The translations under genes were made by a program, and so were the position numbers. Source: Dryococelus australis (taxonomy: Eukaryota; Arthropoda; Insecta; Phasmatodea; Phasmatidae). Taken from it: a DNA stretch of 64,000 bases. Position 1 is the first letter of the stretch; each line of letters begins with the position of its first letter. The notes under the pieces were generated by a model that saw nothing but the letters and a program-made list of their open reading frames with translations, made no database searches and was not told where the DNA came from. Location of the stretch: NCBI GenBank assembly GCA_029891345.1, contig CM056995.1:80973895-81037894 (forward strand). Direction: 5' to 3'. Shown in pieces: positions 1 to 10,580 of the stretch.

Positions 1-84
1 GAACCTATTTATCCCGGCCGCACTAGTCGCTTATTTGATATAAAAATTGACGGACGCATTAGTCTGACCGCAAATCTTTCAGAA

Positions 85-1440
85 ATGGGACGGAAAAGCA
101 GAGAAACCTCCATTGATAAACGACACATCATTATGAAGCTGCACCGCGGAGGAAAATCTTATACTGCAGTATTATAAAGACTTAACACCTGTTAGTGGAG
201 AAAAAAGTGAACGTCCTCGCAAACTTTGCGCGAGACAAGCGGTACGTTATTAATAGGAGTCCACGGTGACATTTTCTGTGAAATCATTGTTTGAGTGTAT
301 TTACTTATCTCGGTAAATAAATGTTCTGGAAATATGACTTTTTTGTCAGAAGAGATTAAAAAAAAAAATTATCTATGTCTCCATGTTTTTACTTATATGA
401 AGTATATTCGTGGAGAAAACAATTTTTGAAAATGGTTAAGTATAGAATTTTTAAAGTGTGCCTATGCAGTTTCCTTAAGCGGCAAGAGAAAAGTACAAAC
501 ATACGGGCGTAGTTTATTCTGTAGGCTTTCATCGCGTGTAATAAAACCCCACTGTTGCAGATCTAATTTGCACATTTCAGTACCACGACGGAAACACTGC
601 ACGCCTTGCGCATACGAGCGATGAGGCATAGGCGTGCTAGTGTCGCCCGTATCGCTCACTCGCTTCTTGACCTTGGACGCGCAGCCGTGGACTTGTCTTA
701 AGATCAAGAAAAATTAAAAATTACCTCTTCACAAATATGAGCACTGCTAGGAAAGTTCTATGGGATTTATGTATCTTCTAGAACAGTAACAAGGGTTCCC
801 AATGAAGCAGGGTACCGAGCTAGGGCCACGAGACGGAAACCCTACAGAAGCAAACGAAACCAAACAACGATCAGTTTGCAAGGGCCTTTGTAAACGAAGA
901 TTTTGCGCTCTGAACCAAGGCTTGATTGTCAAATGAGAGCAAATTTAATGTTTTTACTAATGATGGCCGAGATTTAGTATGGAGAAAACCGAACACTGAG
1001 TACAAAGAACTTAATCTGCAACTAAGGTGGAGTGTGGAGGTGGTATATCACGGTGTGGGGATGTATGGCGACCGCAGTGTTTGGAAATTAGTTTTTATTA
1101 AAAGAAATATGGACAAGTATTATTTAAAAGGAATTTAAAGAAAAGCATAGACAAGTCCGGTATTTGAAGTGACCTACTTCCATCATGACAATGGCCCAAA
1201 ACACGCAGCAAAAATAGTGCGTTTATGGCTTCTTTACAATACGCCTCACACTTTGCCAACACTGCCACAATCGCCGGATGTAAATCCAATTCAACATTTG
1301 GGGAGTGAATTCAAGACCAGGGTGCGAAATCACCACTTAATAAGAAAGTCACATCTGAAGGAAGTTAGATGGAGATTTTTGGACATTCGCCATTAAGATG
1401 AACATGACAAGACCATCTATCTGCATCGCAATGGCGAATG
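85..1440 (+). pseudogene. Tc1-like transposase, broken and interrupted
   Basis: This is a relic of a Tc1/mariner-superfamily transposase, the enzyme that cuts and pastes a TA-targeting DNA transposon. It opens with MGRKSRETSIDKRHIIMKLH, a typical Tc1 N-terminal helix-turn-helix start. The middle of the gene is recognisable at about 741-930 (a 'TRVPNEAGYRARATRRKPY' block). The catalytic core follows at 926-1138 (SNESKFNVF, then DLVWRKPNTEY) and 1169-1396 (FHHDNGPKHAAKIVRLWLL, then the DDE end SPDVNPIQHL). The pieces lie in different frames with stops, and roughly 245-740 does not align to the transposase. The usual IEHLW has become IQHLG. It cannot make a working enzyme. Family assignment is secure; the exact ends are not. 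Confidence 0.85.
245..740. other. Unassigned segment inside the Tc1-like relic
   Basis: This stretch separates the N-terminal part of the Tc1-like transposase from its middle part and does not read as transposase in any frame I tried. It is probably a later insertion, but I saw no clear terminal repeats or target duplication. The minus-strand open frame at 462-707 has no recognisable motif. Confidence 0.4.
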
Positions 1441-2880
1441 TCTAAAAATATCCATCCACTCATTCACCCGCATTGCACTATTCATTCAAATGAAGGAAGT
1501 TCTTCACGAATGGAACAACGTTGGGGATGAAACAACAAAATAAATTTTGTGATAATGCATCAAAGGCTAAGAGAAATAATATATCGAAAAGGAAATATTA
1601 AATTATGTCATTATGTACGGATACTTTTGTCCAAGTATGCAGTATCATGTATTTGTGTCTCATGGCTCTCCTATAATGTAATTAATGCAGTTAACATTAA
1701 GTTCAGCACGCTATAAGTAGTATGTTATGCAGTTCATTGCCAAAACCTGGTTATTCAGCTAATAATTTAAATTATCCTCAATGTATTAGTTTCGTACTAA
1801 TACTTTTGTGTGTGACTAAGTCCTTGAAAATTAGGAATTAAAGCAAGTTATTCGCAAAATGTCAGAAACAGGGTGATAACATCGCCCATCGTTACGAAGT
1901 TATGGGGTGCTATGTTATTAACCAATAGAAACGTGTTTTGGAGTGTTTATAGAGCGTTTTGACGAATGACCGGAGTTTTGAAGATGAAGGCCTCGGTGAA
2001 ACGGGGGGTGGTGGCAGCAATAGATATGGGTTTTCCCGCGAAGTCACGAGCCATTAGCCGTCTAGTTACGCACGCAACCCTGCATACTATTTGTCTGCCG
2101 TAAGACTGGGATTACAATTACTTAACGTTTCACGTAGCACGTAACGAGCAAAACGTTCACGTATACTTAAAACGTGGTATTTTTGGGTAGTACATTTTGA
2201 TGCTTCACGTAATCACGTAATTTATTTGTAGTGAATAAAAACGTAAGGGATAAATTTTGTTACTTTTCAGATTGAAAACTCTGAAATTCTAGATACACTG
2301 GCGTATGTTTTGTATTTTAGTATTAATAACACAAACAGGTTGCGAAAGTATGATGTTCGTAATTTACACAAACTTCCAAAAGTTAGGAGATCCGTCATAA
2401 CCTCGAGAACGAAATGTCAGAGATGTAGCCACTTTTTTGTTTTGTGTACATGGAATAAATTGTATGTAATAAACTTTCATCTGCAGAGAAAATAAAAATT
2501 TTGTTTATTATATATGCGATAAATGAATTAAGAACGTTGAACAGACCACATCGCAAAAATAAGAACAAACTCATGAAAAGCAAAGATGACACAACAACGT
2601 CCCTATTGTGATTGGGCAGCTATATCCCGTCGTGCAGAGTTACGTATCACGCAACACGCAAAAGCTTCTAGTTACGGTCCTGCGCTGCTTGCCACACAAG
2701 CTTCTTCTTGTACTCTGCCTACCTGCCTGCCTGCATACGTCCTATCATGCTACTCTTTTGATATTTTTTTTACCAGCATTATTAAAATAATATTGTATTT
2801 CTGAATATGTTCACTAATCGTGCTGAAATACCTTTTCGGTTCCCGATTTCATCCTTAAAAAGACTTAAGTAGGGTACCTA
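1441..2880. other. Gene-free stretch with repeat fragments
   Basis: No supportable gene. About 1615-1640 has a 'tacggatacttttgtcc' sequence of the kind seen at Tc1-like ends, which may be the 3' end of the upstream relic. The 2040-2230 part is rich in short CACGTA/ACGTAA motifs, which suggests a decayed small DNA transposon, but I could not pair its ends. Confidence 0.4.
1858..1975 (+). repeat. Dispersed repeat, partner near 52.05-52.16 kb
   Basis: The segment around 'ggtgataacatcgccc' through 'tatggggtgctatgttatta' to 'gagtgtttat' has a diverged partner at about 52045-52155 in the same orientation and order. The nature of the repeat is unknown. Confidence 0.55.
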
Positions 2881-3295
2881 AAGGCTGTTCACGATAAAAT
2901 GAGCACTTTTGATATTGACCTTAGAAACAAATGACAGCCCCTGCATGCATACATTTTAATGGGCGCACTGAGACATTCGCCCAGTAAGGATGGTAACGAT
3001 GGGTGGAAAGTAGTTCCATATCTTAACGTTGAATAAAAAGTATTAGGTAACCGTTTATAATAACTTAGAACGAGAAAGAAATAATTTTTTTTTTATGCAT
3101 CGACGTGTAAAAATGATCAGATTTGTAAAGTATTTACTTTCTTAGTTATTTAGAAGTTTATTTTGACCAACGCATGAATAAAATTATGAGGCTCATAACT
3201 GTTAATTTTACATGAGGCGGAAGAATACACAAAGGGTCTACAAGTAGATCTTCAGCAGGGCTTTCAAAATGGCTCATTTTACAGTGAACAGCCTA
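2881..3295 (+). mobile_element. MITE family A, full copy
   Basis: This is a non-autonomous DNA transposon of about 415 bp. The left end AAGGCTGTTCACGATAAAAT and the right end ACAGTGAACAGCCTA form terminal inverted repeats of about 30 bp, flanked by TA on both sides (2879-2880 and 3296-3297). The interior matches five other forward copies and several reverse copies in this window. It holds no open reading frame. The TA duplication fits mobilisation by a Tc1/mariner-type transposase, but the autonomous partner is not visible here. Confidence 0.9.
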
Positions 3296-3297
3296 TA

Positions 3298-5490
3298 GCT
3301 TATTTTATGCTCAAAAAATTACAACAGCGAAGCGAAATCCTAAGTCGCCACTGCTTCCATAGCTATGCCACTTAACAGGAGTCAAAATCTACGAGTTTTA
3401 CTAAAAATGCAGCTTGCACCTAGTGCAACGAAAATGGCACACACCGAAAAACGTGGGGTGAATATACGGTAGAGCGTGCAAGGTACAGTGACTCACATTA
3501 ATAATCTGACTACTGGTAATTATTGAAAAATAGATATATAGAAACTGTATTTATACGTATTCTGCAACCAAAATATCTTCTTAATTAGTAACGTTCCACA
3601 AAGTAGACCATTAAAAAAATCCGGAATAGAACGGCAAATACATCACTGCATACATAGCCACTTCAACATTTGGACAGCGATCTTTAAATTAGGTTTTGTA
3701 CAGAGAGAGGAACAGACAGGACAACTCATCCACGTTGCCGCTTTTAAGGGTTAGTTCTATGCGTGTAAGGCCAATGGAGTAAATACCAGATAGTTGTGAG
3801 CATCAGTACGCAATGGGCCGTAAAAGTCTAACACAACCTTCGAGCAAAGACAGCTAGTGATATTTCACCATACCAAGGGACATTACTAATACAAAGTTGG
3901 AATACACGTAAACTTAACTATGTCTAGTTTTCTTATGTGATGCAAAAAAAGGATTTATATAAGTTTGAAGTTTTAGTGGTTTCAGTAAGTATTTTCTGTA
4001 AAAGAGAGCCCAGAGAAATGATGTTAGCCAGAGGAATGATTACAACCTTTAAAACATTCTCTGTTTTGTTCATATTTACCTACTGTAAACTCTTATGTTA
4101 AATGTGTTTCTTAAAATTCACATATGAAATATCTGTCATTCATTCTAACATTTTAAGTTTCTGTATCTTTTTGTTCTTTCTTCAGTTCCCTGCTAAGTCT
4201 ATTTTTTGCTGCCATCTCTTTCCTAAATATCTGACTTTCCTTTGTACCATTATGATCTTCAGATGACAGTGGTGCCTTTTCTAAAGAATTTTTATCTTCT
4301 GACGCGTTCTATTTATTCTGGCAATAACTTTGTGAATGTGATCTCCATTGCTTACGTTTTACTGTTCAAGTGGTGACATTTCTTGTATTGCTTTGATTGT
4401 GATATTTTGTTTTCTTAAGATATCTTACTCTTTCCTTTTCTTTGAGTATTTCTCTTCCTACAGGATCCTGCTCAAGCGTCTAGTATCTTCTCCTTTCGGT
4501 TTCTCTCTTTTCTCCAATTTTTATTCACGGTTTGTATTTTTAAAGTAACTTTTTTTACTTCATGATTTACCTGAACAGTCCAGTAACCCCAATCCTTGCA
4601 AATACTAAGGTATAGCAGATACATTGCGTTCTGCTACATACTGAATTGTTAACATACGTTTCTTTGTTTACACTCAACACTTTTTAAGAGAAAGACGAAA
4701 GTGCCAAGATTAGATATCTTAGAACATACATCATGTAAACGTTACTTTATGACATCGATTTACATGTGAGTGAATAACTGTAGACATAATTTCTCTAGTA
4801 TGCAGCACACTCGACATTTTAAATCCAGAGGAATTATTAAATTTATGGTTATTAATTTTAATAGCTACGTCAAACCTTCTTATGCTCACTAGAAGTAATA
4901 GAAACTAAATAATTCTTACCAGAGGAATTACACTACGAAATGTGACAGTCACAGATGTCTTAAACTTCCAACTAAATTAAAACAATGTGTTGAATGAAAG
5001 GAAAGCACTATTTACAATGTTACAACTAACACGAGCAAAATTTTCCACCAGCAAGTCTAAGGTAGCACCCATTTGTACAGCCCTATACAAATTTTATTGC
5101 AAAGAGGAATAACTCCGCCATTTATGGAACTTCATTTAAAATTAATTTTTTAACCTTCTGCATAGAGTTTTAAAGAAAACACATGGGCTGCTTTTTATAA
5201 ATATAGGTTATTTATAGAAAACAATGTAATTTTACAGTAGCAATCTTAAAAACTAGTGTTAAAACTACTTGTTTTATATGTAGATGTGTTTACGTGACAA
5301 CCCAGGGGAATGACTTATTATGACCAAACTGTTATTTTAATCTAATAAAACAAAGTTAGATGAGAAGCCAATTTTTTTTTTACAACTTATCGATTATATA
5401 ACCATTATGAAAAAAAAATGTTTCATGAATAACTTGTTTCTTTACTAGCTTGTAGGGACATCAAAATTGCACAGTTTCCAGCCATTTACT
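3298..5490. other. Gene-free stretch, nothing recognised
   Basis: AT-rich sequence with many stops in all frames. The T-rich block at 4140-4550 gives a leucine/phenylalanine-rich open frame (4348-4548) that looks like a composition effect rather than a gene. Confidence 0.4.
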
Positions 5491-5492
5491 TA

Positions 5493-5711
5493 CAGGCTAT
5501 TTTGAAAGCCCTCTCATTTGGAATAATAGTCTAATAGGTATATTTTATTTTAGCCTTAGACGTTAACTTCAGAGTGCGGTGGAATATAGACACTGTGTCT
5601 ATTACATACATGGCAATATTTAGTTAGAAAGGCGGCTAAAGGATAAAAAATGTATGAAAGGAAAAAAGTAACTAGGATCTAGAAAGTGCTCATTTTACTG
5701 TGAGCAGTCTA
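5493..5711 (-). mobile_element. MITE family B, reverse copy
   Basis: This is a short element of about 220 bp that shares its outer terminal repeat with family A but has a different interior, including the complement of 'aaataaatattgccatgt'. The right end is intact (AAAGTGCTCATTTTACTGTGAGCAGTCTA, flanked by TA). The left end lacks part of the terminal repeat. It is best compared with the copy at 6390-6624. Confidence 0.85.
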
Positions 5712-5744
5712 TACATTTTGTTACATGTCGCTGGTCTAAGCTGC

Positions 5745-6387
5745 TGACCTTGGCCCACCCGGCGCGAGCGAGCAAATAGTAGTATAAAGCCTTTACGTGA
5801 TAGCGGAGGCAGCGTATCATTACAAAAAGCGAGCCGACACTATCTCTTTTGGCGCACGCTGATGACCTTGGGTGTATGGATTTTTGCATTTATCTGAGGA
5901 ATGCTCTGGATTACCGACATCGTTCTCTCAGTGGGACTCGGGGTGCGCTTAACCTTCCAGATGGTCAAGGCTAGACCATAAATATTGCGACAGGCCTCCG
6001 GGCTGGGAGTGAGTTGGAGTTGAGTGAATGAGTGGCCGAGTTCCTTGCGATAGGGAAGTCTGCAACTGCGGGTATCAAGCAGCGAAGTGTGCGACTGGCA
6101 GACCTGACTATTGGACTAGATGCGCGAGTGAAATACATAAATAGTGACAACAGAGACTGAACACATGTTAATGAGTATCTCGAGTTAACAACAGAAACAA
6201 TTAAGGACGTTAGAGTTGAAATAGACATTAAATATTGCTTTCATCGTTAAATAGAAAGTAAAAGTGGAGACATGATTTAATGCTTTAAATAGTAGCTAGG
6301 CATGAATAAAGCATAAATAAAGTTTATTATTTTTATTAAGACTTCCATTCCTCACGAACTCTGATACGTCCCTCAGATGTCCGCATG
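5745..6387 (+). repeat. Dispersed repeat R3, copy 1 (possible LTR/5' UTR)
   Basis: This copy shares the block 'ttggactagatgcgcgagtg', then 'gacattaaatattgc', then 'cctcacgaactctgatac' with copies at about 8860-8935 (tail only), 9781-10080, 16850-17425 and, reversed, 59640-60260. The copy at 9781 is followed by a gag-like frame. The family may therefore be the LTR or leader of an LTR retrotransposon. A TATA-like 'tataaagcc' occurs near 5783. The ends are not defined. Confidence 0.6.
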
Positions 6388-6389
6388 TA

Positions 6390-6624
6390 TAGACTGTTCA
6401 CGGTAAAGTGAGCACTTTTGAAGCCCTAGTTACTTTTTCCTTTCAGCCATTTTTTATTCCTTAACCACCTTTTAAAATAAATATTGCCATGTACGTAATA
6501 AACGCAATGTGTATATTCCACCGCACTCAGAATTAACGACTAAGGCTAAAATAAAATGTATTTACAGACTATTATTCCAAATGACAGGGCTTTCAAAAGT
6601 GTTCACTTTAGCATGAATAACCGA
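6390..6624 (+). mobile_element. MITE family B, forward copy
   Basis: This 235-bp element has a left end TAGACTGTTCACGGTAAAG preceded by TA. It has a degraded right end ending CATGAATAACCGA, followed by TA. Its interior matches the B copies at 13903, 16600, 45115 and 54787. It has no coding capacity. Confidence 0.88.
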
Positions 6625-6847
6625 TAACAATATGTATGTGTTTGAAAACAGAAAACTAGTACAATGTTGAACAGCGAACAGAAGACTAAATCAGTCAAGC
6701 CCATCTTTGATCTATGACGGCAATTGCTGCAGCGTTAAGCGCGGTTGCTGTAATGATCGGTGCGTTGCCCGCACCGACAAGGCCACACGCACTTACGAGC
6801 CAAGGTCACGCCGCTCGCCGCCCTCATGATCGGTCGCACTATTGGAA

Positions 6848-7000
6848 TGAAGGGAAGAGATTTGGGCGCCCCTTTACATCGAGAAGTATGGAGCAGCGCC
6901 GGAAAGCAAAGGGAAGGGGGAAAGGGAGATGCTCGAGAAAACCCGCCGACTAGAGACATCGTCCGGCACGATTCCCACATCCCAAAATCTGGGAGCGTCG
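6848..7000 (-). repeat. SINE tail fragment, reverse
   Basis: The reverse complement of the body of the tRNA-derived SINE at 59701-59965. It keeps the blocks 'gaagagatttgggcg', 'agaaaacccgccgac' and 'tcgtccggcacgattccca'. The tRNA-like head with its promoter boxes is missing. Confidence 0.8.
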
Positions 7001-7860
7001 CATTACTGAAGTTTAACGCTCAACTCGAGTTCACTCATTCGGTTATGATTTATGTACACAAGAGTATCCTTAACTTTAGGTATATACTTTGAGGTGATTC
7101 GTTATGCCTAACACCATTATTAAGGGAGAATTGTCTGAGAATTTGAAATTGAGGGTTGAATTCCTTCACCTATTTTCGGCGTTCCAGACCCTACAGTGCG
7201 TGAGCTCTAAGGCTTCCTTCAAACGGAGCAGGCGTTTGGAGGACGCTTTTAGAGGCTGAGCGGGACGGCCAACTTCACTTTGGCAATACTTAACTCCAAC
7301 AATTCAATTTAATTTTTAAAAGCCCTGAATCTATTCAAAAGTCTCGCGAGTTTAACTTCACCGATCCCCCCACCCCTCATGCAGGGGGACGGGGGATTAA
7401 CCTGCAAGCAACTATTATCAGCATTGGGAAACAGGCTCCAGGAGTTACCCTGCAGCCCTGAGAAAACTAAAATTGCAACTTGCTGTAAATTTTTCTATGC
7501 CTTTTGAAGACAACCTGACCGGGAAGGGGGGGGGGGGCTTATCCCCACCCTAACCTGGGCTTTATTATGGTGACCGTATAGGAGGACAAGGACCTGTCTG
7601 TAGTTCTCGCGCGTTGAGGGAGTAGCGTCCCAATGATGTTAAAAGGCGGCCCCGGACGACCGAGCTGTAGGGGGCGCCACCAAGGACATTGCGAACGGTA
7701 AACTTAGACGACCATCGAATTTTTATAACTAAACGCCGTGCTTTGCGGTAATTGTTGCGATTGGAACCTCCCTCTTCGGTTTTGAGAACATATCTGCGTT
7801 CACTCTGATCACAGACATCAGTTTGCCATTTAATTTACGCTGCGATCCCTTCAACAGGCT
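7001..7860. other. Gene-free stretch with a poly-G run
   Basis: No supportable gene. There is a G homopolymer near 7526-7539 and a GC-richer patch at 7560-7720. About 7060-7150 resembles 51855-51950 (shared 'gatgattcgttatg' and 'attacgggagaa'-like blocks), so it may be another dispersed repeat. Confidence 0.35.
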
Positions 7861-8590
7861 GTGGAAGTCTGCTGCCAACCACAAATTAAAAGGCCCTTCC
7901 AAAAAGGACATAGCTTCACGGAACAAATTTTCTGTTTAGTTTATTGGCCAATCGGGAATACAGTATGTTGCATTTCCTGCCAATTGTTTTATCCTAATTC
8001 AAAATCTCAGTTTATTCTAAAAAAAGAGGGGGGGGGGAGGGGAACATAAATTGGAAACATCGGTGATCGAATTTGTTCTTATGAAACATTTCCAGATCAT
8101 TCAAGATATATGCAGCAATGGATCGAGGCAGAGATTAAACTAAAGGAGACGGCTTCAACAATCGAGTTAATAGCGCAAATCCGATCAGAAGCAGAGCGAT
8201 GCCACAAAATACTGAATCATATATCTCAATAATCTTATACTTGGCTGAACATAATCTTGCATTTCGTGCAACACAGTCTGAACTATTTTATAAAACAATG
8301 AAAATTTCCTTAGGTTAGTTCAACTCTTGGGACAGTTTGACAACGTTTTGATGGAACACCCCTAGCAGATAGACAGGGTCTTAAGAACATTGTGTTCAAA
8401 TGCTGAGCGTCTATTCTAAATGAGCTCATTGCATTCTTGTGAAACAATGTGAAGCTGGAAAAACAAAATGCTGAAATTACTTCACTGCCATCAATGGCCT
8501 GCACTCAAAGTGTAAGTCGCAAAGAACAAGCCGCACTGACTATTCGCTATGTTAATGAATATACAGATACTGCTGGTAACAGTTGAATAA
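7861..8590 (+). pseudogene. hAT-type transposase relic (TTF zinc finger/DUF4371-like)
   Basis: This is a decayed transposase of the hAT group that has an N-terminal TTF-type zinc finger followed by a DUF4371-like region. The frame at 7861-8049 reads CQPQIKRPFQKG, then a C-x2-C finger in TVCCISCQLFYPNSKSQF. About 8105-8230 reads MQQWIEAEIKLKETASTIEL, then SEAERCHKIL. After a one-base shift, about 8222-8310 reads LYLAEHNLAFRATQSELF, and about 8315-8350 reads LVQLLGQFDNVLMEH. About 8540-8590 reads LTIRYVNEYTDT, which fits the start of the catalytic fold. The frame shifts and the G-rich interruption near 8030 rule out function. Assignment rests on the remembered family pattern, not on a search. 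Confidence 0.72.
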
Positions 8591-8859
8591 AGTTTCATTG
8601 GCTACACAGTTGTTGAGAATTCTATTAAAGAAGCATTGAAAGTTTGTTGTTTAGTGAAATAACTGTAAAATACAGATGCATAATTTATAAAATAATTACT
8701 GTCTATTGCGACTAAGTTTTCGTTATTTAATTTCATTGATTTCTTTGTATGGTATTAATGTATGTAATGGTAATAATTGGAATCATTAATTGTAAACAGT
8801 AAGTGATATAAATTTATTGTGAGATGTTGAGTTGAGAGAATTTTCTTTGTAGTTATTGT

Positions 8860-8935
8860 AAATAAAATTATGAAATTATAATTATCTCTTATTTAATTAA
8901 GACCTCCATCCCTTAATGAACTTGGGTTTAGCCTA
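8860..8935 (+). repeat. R3 repeat tail fragment
   Basis: 'attaagacctccatccctta' followed by 'atgaactt' matches the tail shared by R3 copies near 6345 and 17390. Confidence 0.5.
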
Positions 8936-8945
8936 CTGACTTTTG

Positions 8946-8985
8946 TAAAGGCTTTTCCCGATAAAGTCAGCACTTTAGAATGGCA
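8946..8985 (+). repeat. MITE A/B terminal-repeat relic
   Basis: 'aaaggcttttcccgataaag' followed by 'tcagcacttta' is a degraded left terminal repeat of the A/B MITE families. No matching interior or right end was found. Confidence 0.5.
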
Positions 8986-9780
8986 GATTGTAATTGATAT
9001 TGAAAAAATGTGTGCCTTGAACTGTGCACAAACACTGCAGAAAAGTCCTTAATTTACATAAATAAATAAATAAAATAAAAAAAAGCATATAAATTAGAAG
9101 ATACATCAGTACATTGTTAAACGTGGTTTTTCTTAATTATAAAGTAATTTTTTACATATAGATTTATTCCGGCGCATTCCCAAAAAAAAATATGTAAACA
9201 ACCCGTTGTTCCGAAATACTCTCAATCTGTGTACATCGGTGCACACCATAATATTCACCACTTGTAAAAAGGGGCTTGAAACTAGGATCTCTCCATCTCT
9301 GATAGATCAATAAGTTAATGCAAACCAGTCAGATGTGTGTCCAACATGCTTTTTAAACCTCCCTGTAAACTTTTTAAACCTACTGTCAAATATTCCTTTT
9401 AGGCAATAACACACGCATTGCTACAAATTCACATCAATTAATTTTAATCATTTTTCACTCCCAACACTATTTTCCATTAAATATTTACACTTTACTGTTG
9501 CATGTCGCTGTACGGTGTTCCTTCACGTAGGATAGCGCCGAGAGCTGGGGTAAAGTTTGTAATGTTCGACAAAGCGAAAGGTCTATCAAAGGATGCGCAG
9601 CACAAGCTGATAAACTTACAGCAGCTGGCGCCTCACCCTGCGAAGCTCATTTCTCCATTTATCACGCAGGGATGTCATCACCATTACCTTTTGCAGAACA
9701 ACTTGTATTGCCAAGAACGTTCTAGAGTAGACGCCACCTACCTCACGTATGAATACCATGTGCGAACCTTTGAGGAGTGA
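8986..9780. other. Gene-free stretch, nothing recognised
   Basis: AT-rich with scattered stops. The plus-strand open frame at 9502-9780 has no recognisable motif and runs straight into an R3 repeat. Confidence 0.35.
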
Positions 9781-10080
9781 GTGATTAAGAGCCGAGAGTT
9801 TGGCAATTTGTGTGACCTTAAGCAACAGTTGGGCGATTCCGAAGCGGCGAGGGACGACTGCAGCGATCTGAGTGCGTCTGCGAGCTTATGTGCAGTGAAG
9901 AGTGGGACTGTGGACTGGATGCACGAGTGAAATGACATTCAGGATGATGGAAATAACCGGTTTTATCTAAACGTGTGGAAATAAATGGAGCAGTTTAAGG
10001 GACATTAGAGTAAAGATTGCGATAAAGACTAATAGAAATTGGGAGATTAATTAAGACTGTTTTTACGACTAACGCAGTGA
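9781..10080 (+). repeat. Dispersed repeat R3, copy 2
   Basis: It shares 'gactggatgcacgagtgaaa' and flanking blocks with the R3 copies near 6113 and, reversed, near 59960. It lies directly upstream of the gag-like frame, as a retrotransposon leader would. Confidence 0.55.
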
Positions 10081-10575
10081 ATGTTAACGTGGAAAATGTC
10101 TGCGGAACTGGAAGCACTACGAGCATTGATTAAGGGGATGAGTAGACAAGTGAGTGCAAGTGCGGATAGCTTGAGGGAAGATATAAATAGTAAAATTAAT
10201 AGTGTGAACGAAACTGTAAATACCCAAATTAGTTCTGTAATTGAAACTGTAAATAGTGTAAATGACCATGTATACAGGAAAATAGAAGGCATTAGCGAGT
10301 CAGTAAATTCAAGAACAGACTGTGTTGACAAGAATTGACAGTGTAACTGAAGTAGTGGACAGTGTGTGATACAATAGAAAGTATTGAGAATGAAGTGAAA
10401 AAGATCAGTGCAGTAGAGTGGGGAAAGTGGGTCTCATTTAAGCCCACCCCTTACAATGATCAGACTTCATGAAGGGAGTACCAACACTAGTTTGAAATAG
10501 TGGCTACCCTTAATGGCTGGACAACTGAACAGCAGGCTTACTACCTCGCCGCAATACTGACTGTAGCACTTTTTT
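10081..10575 (+). pseudogene. gag-like relic of an LTR retrotransposon
   Basis: The first part (from MSAELEALRALIKGMSRQVS, about 10096) is a coiled-coil-like chain with repeated Ser-Val-Asn heptads, as in the N-terminus of many insect gag proteins. After stops and shifts, about 10435-10570 reads as FKPTPYNDQTSW, then E-I-V-A-T-L-N-G-W-T-T-E-Q-Q-A. This matches the conserved gag pattern of a Pro-rich start, a Trp, then LNGW and EQQA. No protease or reverse transcriptase follows within 2.5 kb. The relic is therefore a truncated leader-gag fragment. Superfamily (Gypsy or BEL) is undecided. Confidence 0.6.
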
Positions 10576-10580
10576 TGTGG

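Noticed and set aside
4348-4548. Hydrophobic Phe/Ser-rich frame resembling a membrane protein
   Set aside because: It comes from a T-rich stretch and has no motif or splice context.
7729-7926. Minus-strand open frame with a protein-like composition (FLEGPFNLWLAADFHSLL)
   Set aside because: It overlaps the opposite strand of the hAT-type relic, whose plus-strand reading has a recognisable zinc finger and DUF4371-like pattern.
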